Source: UBA11865 sp035686605
Lineage (GTDB): Bacteria; Chloroflexota; Anaerolineae; Promineifilales; Promineifilaceae
Direction: 5' to 3'
Length of the DNA: 24,491 nt
NCBI GenBank assembly: GCA_035686605.1
Contig: DASRZI010000306.1
Coordinates: 1-24,491 of the forward strand
Shown: one piece after another, positions 22,984-24,491 of the stretch
Layout of the letters: each line of letters starts with the position of its first letter
Position numbering within the stretch: the stretch's first letter is position 1
The notes under the pieces: generated by a model
What the model saw: only the letters and a program-made list of their open reading frames with translations
Databases searched by the model: none
What the model was told of the DNA's origin: nothing
Translations under genes and position numbers: made by a program

Positions 22984-23820
22984 TCAAGCCAGCAGAAGAT
23001 TGTCAATTAGGCGGACGTCTCCGAAGTAGACAGCCGTCGACAGCAGCGCCTCATTCTCTATGGTAACTAACTCTTCCAGGCTCTGGGGATCGGCGACGCT
23101 AACATAGTCAACACGTGCACGAGACTCGGTTGCCAGCAAGCCAAGCATGAACTGCCGCAGATTTTCGCAACTACGCTCACCTCCAGTATATAGCTCCGCA
23201 GTTTTTAGAAGCGCATGGCTAATAATGGGCGCTGCGGCACGATCTTTTTCGGCAAGGCGCACATTACGTGAGCTCATTGCCAATCCGTCATGCTCGCGAA
23301 CGATGGGACAAACGACGATCTCCAGGTCGAGATCGAGATCGCCGACCATCCGCTTAATCACAACGCACTGCTGGGCATCCTTCTGACCAAAATAAGCCCT
23401 TGTGGGCTGGACAATGTTGAACAGTTTGGCCACGACAGTGGTAACTCCTTGAAAATGCGATGGGCGTGTACGGCCCTCAAGTGCAGTTGAGAGCTGCTCG
23501 ACCAGGACAATAGTCTGAAATCCGGGTGGATACATGGTCACTGTATCCGGGTTAAAAACCAGATCGACTTTGAGTTCAGCCAGCAACTGAAGGTCTCGCT
23601 CCAGGTTATGCGGATATGTCTCCAGGTCCTCGGTTGGGGCGAACTGGGTAGGATTTACAAAGATGGATACAACGACGACATCGTTCTCCTCTTTAGCTTG
23701 CTGCACCAAGGACAGATGACCCTCATGCAAATAACCCATGGTCGGAACGAAACCTATTTGAGCAGGGGTGTGATGGCTGCGAAAGGCGCGAACCTGGCTA
23801 ATTTGACCCGTAACAATCAT
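22984..23820 (-). CDS. panC: Pantothenate synthetase
   Basis: 278 residues, standard length. It joins pantoate and beta-alanine with ATP to form pantothenate (vitamin B5, coenzyme A precursor). Signatures: FVPTMGYLHEGHLSLV (HxGH nucleotide motif), SIFVNPTQFAPTEDLETYP, FQGVTTVVAKLFNIVQP, YFGQKDAQQ and the KMSKS-like loop AMSSRNVRL. Its ATG overlaps the panE stop as TAATG, with AGGA 8 bases upstream inside panE, so the two are translationally coupled. Confidence 0.97.
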   Translation of the reverse strand: MIVTGQISQVRAFRSHHTPAQIGFVPTMGYLHEGHLSLVQQAKEENDVVVVSIFVNPTQFAPTEDLETYPHNLERDLQLLAELKVDLVFNPDTVTMYPPGFQTIVLVEQLSTALEGRTRPSHFQGVTTVVAKLFNIVQPTRAYFGQKDAQQCVVIKRMVGDLDLDLEIVVCPIVREHDGLAMSSRNVRLAEKDRAAAPIISHALLKTAELYTGGERSCENLRQFMLGLLATESRARVDYVSVADPQSLEELVTIENEALLSTAVYFGDVRLIDNLLLA

Positions 23821-24491
23821 TAGCTATTTCCTATCAGAGCAAGATACTCAAAATGACCCTTGATCTCTCCTGAGAGCGAAGAGATTGCAGACCTCCAATC
23901 GCCGGTAGATATCTGATGCTTGATGAGATGGAGAAGAGCTCTATTCACGGGTACGTCGACGTTCAAGTGGTCAGCATTCCGCACGATCTGACCGTTAATC
24001 GAGTCTATCTCCGTAGGCGCCCCTCGGGCGATATCCTGGGCCATCGAAGAACGGTTTTCTGCCGTAGCTATCGCAACCTCCACAATCCTCGTCGAGGCGC
24101 TTTCATATGGCAGTTTAATCCCCTTTGCTTCTGCGACTGCTCGGGTCTCTTCGGCAGCTCGGCACATCAGGTCTTGGACAACTTTGTCCGTAGTAAGAAA
24201 GCCATTCCGAACCTGCAGCAGCGCAGTTAGGGGATTGATGCCAGCGTTGACCACCAATTTCCCCCAAACAAGCCCATCCAGATCCTGAGACAAATGCGTT
24301 TCGAATCCCGAATTCCGGAAAACGGCTGCGATTTGCGATAGCCTTTCCTCAGTGGAGGGCGTTGTCCCGACATAGGTGACACCGGCTCCACTATGATGGG
24401 TTCTTCCGAGACCCATGATCATGGCACCTTCAGAGGTAATACCCAAAGCGGATCGATCAGGGCCGACGGAAGCCTCCAGGATCTCAACGTG
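23820..24491 (-). CDS. panE: 2-dehydropantoate 2-reductase, C-terminal part (cut by the window edge)
   Basis: The visible 223 codons run open to the right edge of the window, so the N-terminal NADPH-binding half lies beyond. The enzyme reduces ketopantoate to pantoate, supplying PanC's substrate. Family features: GITSEGAMIMGLGRTHHSG, the catalytic Lys in VWGKLVVNAGINPLTAL, and the C-terminal EIDSINGQIV. A TTG at 24446 could be read as a start but the frame continues upstream with family-like sequence, so this is truncation by the window, not a short gene. Upstream of and coupled to panC. Confidence 0.93.
   Translation of the reverse strand, partial: HVEILEASVGPDRSALGITSEGAMIMGLGRTHHSGAGVTYVGTTPSTEERLSQIAAVFRNSGFETHLSQDLDGLVWGKLVVNAGINPLTALLQVRNGFLTTDKVVQDLMCRAAEETRAVAEAKGIKLPYESASTRIVEVAIATAENRSSMAQDIARGAPTEIDSINGQIVRNADHLNVDVPVNRALLHLIKHQISTGDWRSAISSLSGEIKGHFEYLALIGNS

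Noticed and set aside
23820..24446. Reading the panE fragment as a complete gene starting at TTG 24446
   Set aside because: The frame continues open to the window edge with panE-like sequence, and the nucleotide-binding half is missing.

Overview
The window looks like chromosomal DNA from a free-living, aerobically respiring bacterium, most likely a member of the Chloroflexota. This is inferred from gene style (an Ala/Glu-rich lipoprotein linker on a sugar-binding protein, a membrane-anchored YvcK, CtaA-type heme A synthase, tandem small heat-shock proteins), not from any marker gene. No rRNA, tRNA, CRISPR array, integrase or insertion sequence was seen. The left edge is a 13-bp tandem repeat and the right edge cuts through panE.

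Layout, left to right. (1) 110-5316, minus strand: a carbohydrate ABC importer (permease, permease, solute-binding lipoprotein; no ATPase in the window), a strong terminator, then an inositol-monophosphatase-family gene. The first permease is about twice the usual length because of a block of roughly 230 residues with extra membrane helices. (2) 5911-7448, plus strand: three consecutive Hsp20 genes ending in a strong terminator. The third has an in-frame TAG eight codons after its best start. (3) 7488-11410, minus strand: mtnA, glucose-1-phosphate cytidylyltransferase (rfbF), a CDP-glucose 4,6-dehydratase-like gene and an NAD-dependent epimerase/reductase. Together they make or modify a CDP-deoxysugar, with methionine salvage at the head. 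(4) 11512-17606, plus strand: yvcK, GAPDH, a MazG-like pyrophosphohydrolase, a SulP-STAS-rhodanese fusion and a GlpX-type fructose-bisphosphatase. Three of these five act in or control gluconeogenic carbon flow. (5) 17632-21075, minus strand: heme A synthase followed by a polytopic membrane protein fused to a subtilisin-like protease. (6) 21585-22955, plus strand: a membrane-anchored TolB-like beta-propeller. (7) 22984-24491, minus strand: panE-panC, translationally coupled by TAATG.

Regulation visible in the sequence: two back-to-back promoters with extended -10 elements drive mtnA (minus) and yvcK (plus) from one 43-bp segment, both with leaders of only about a dozen bases. A third promoter with the same 11-base -10 region lies about 300 bases upstream of the beta-propeller gene. 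Three rho-independent terminators close the ABC, Hsp20 and GAPDH units.

No single undescribed defence or mobile system is evident. The best leads are unusual protein architectures (the enlarged permease, the SulP fusion, the polytopic subtilase), altered metal-site motifs in the GlpX homologue, and the interrupted third Hsp20.
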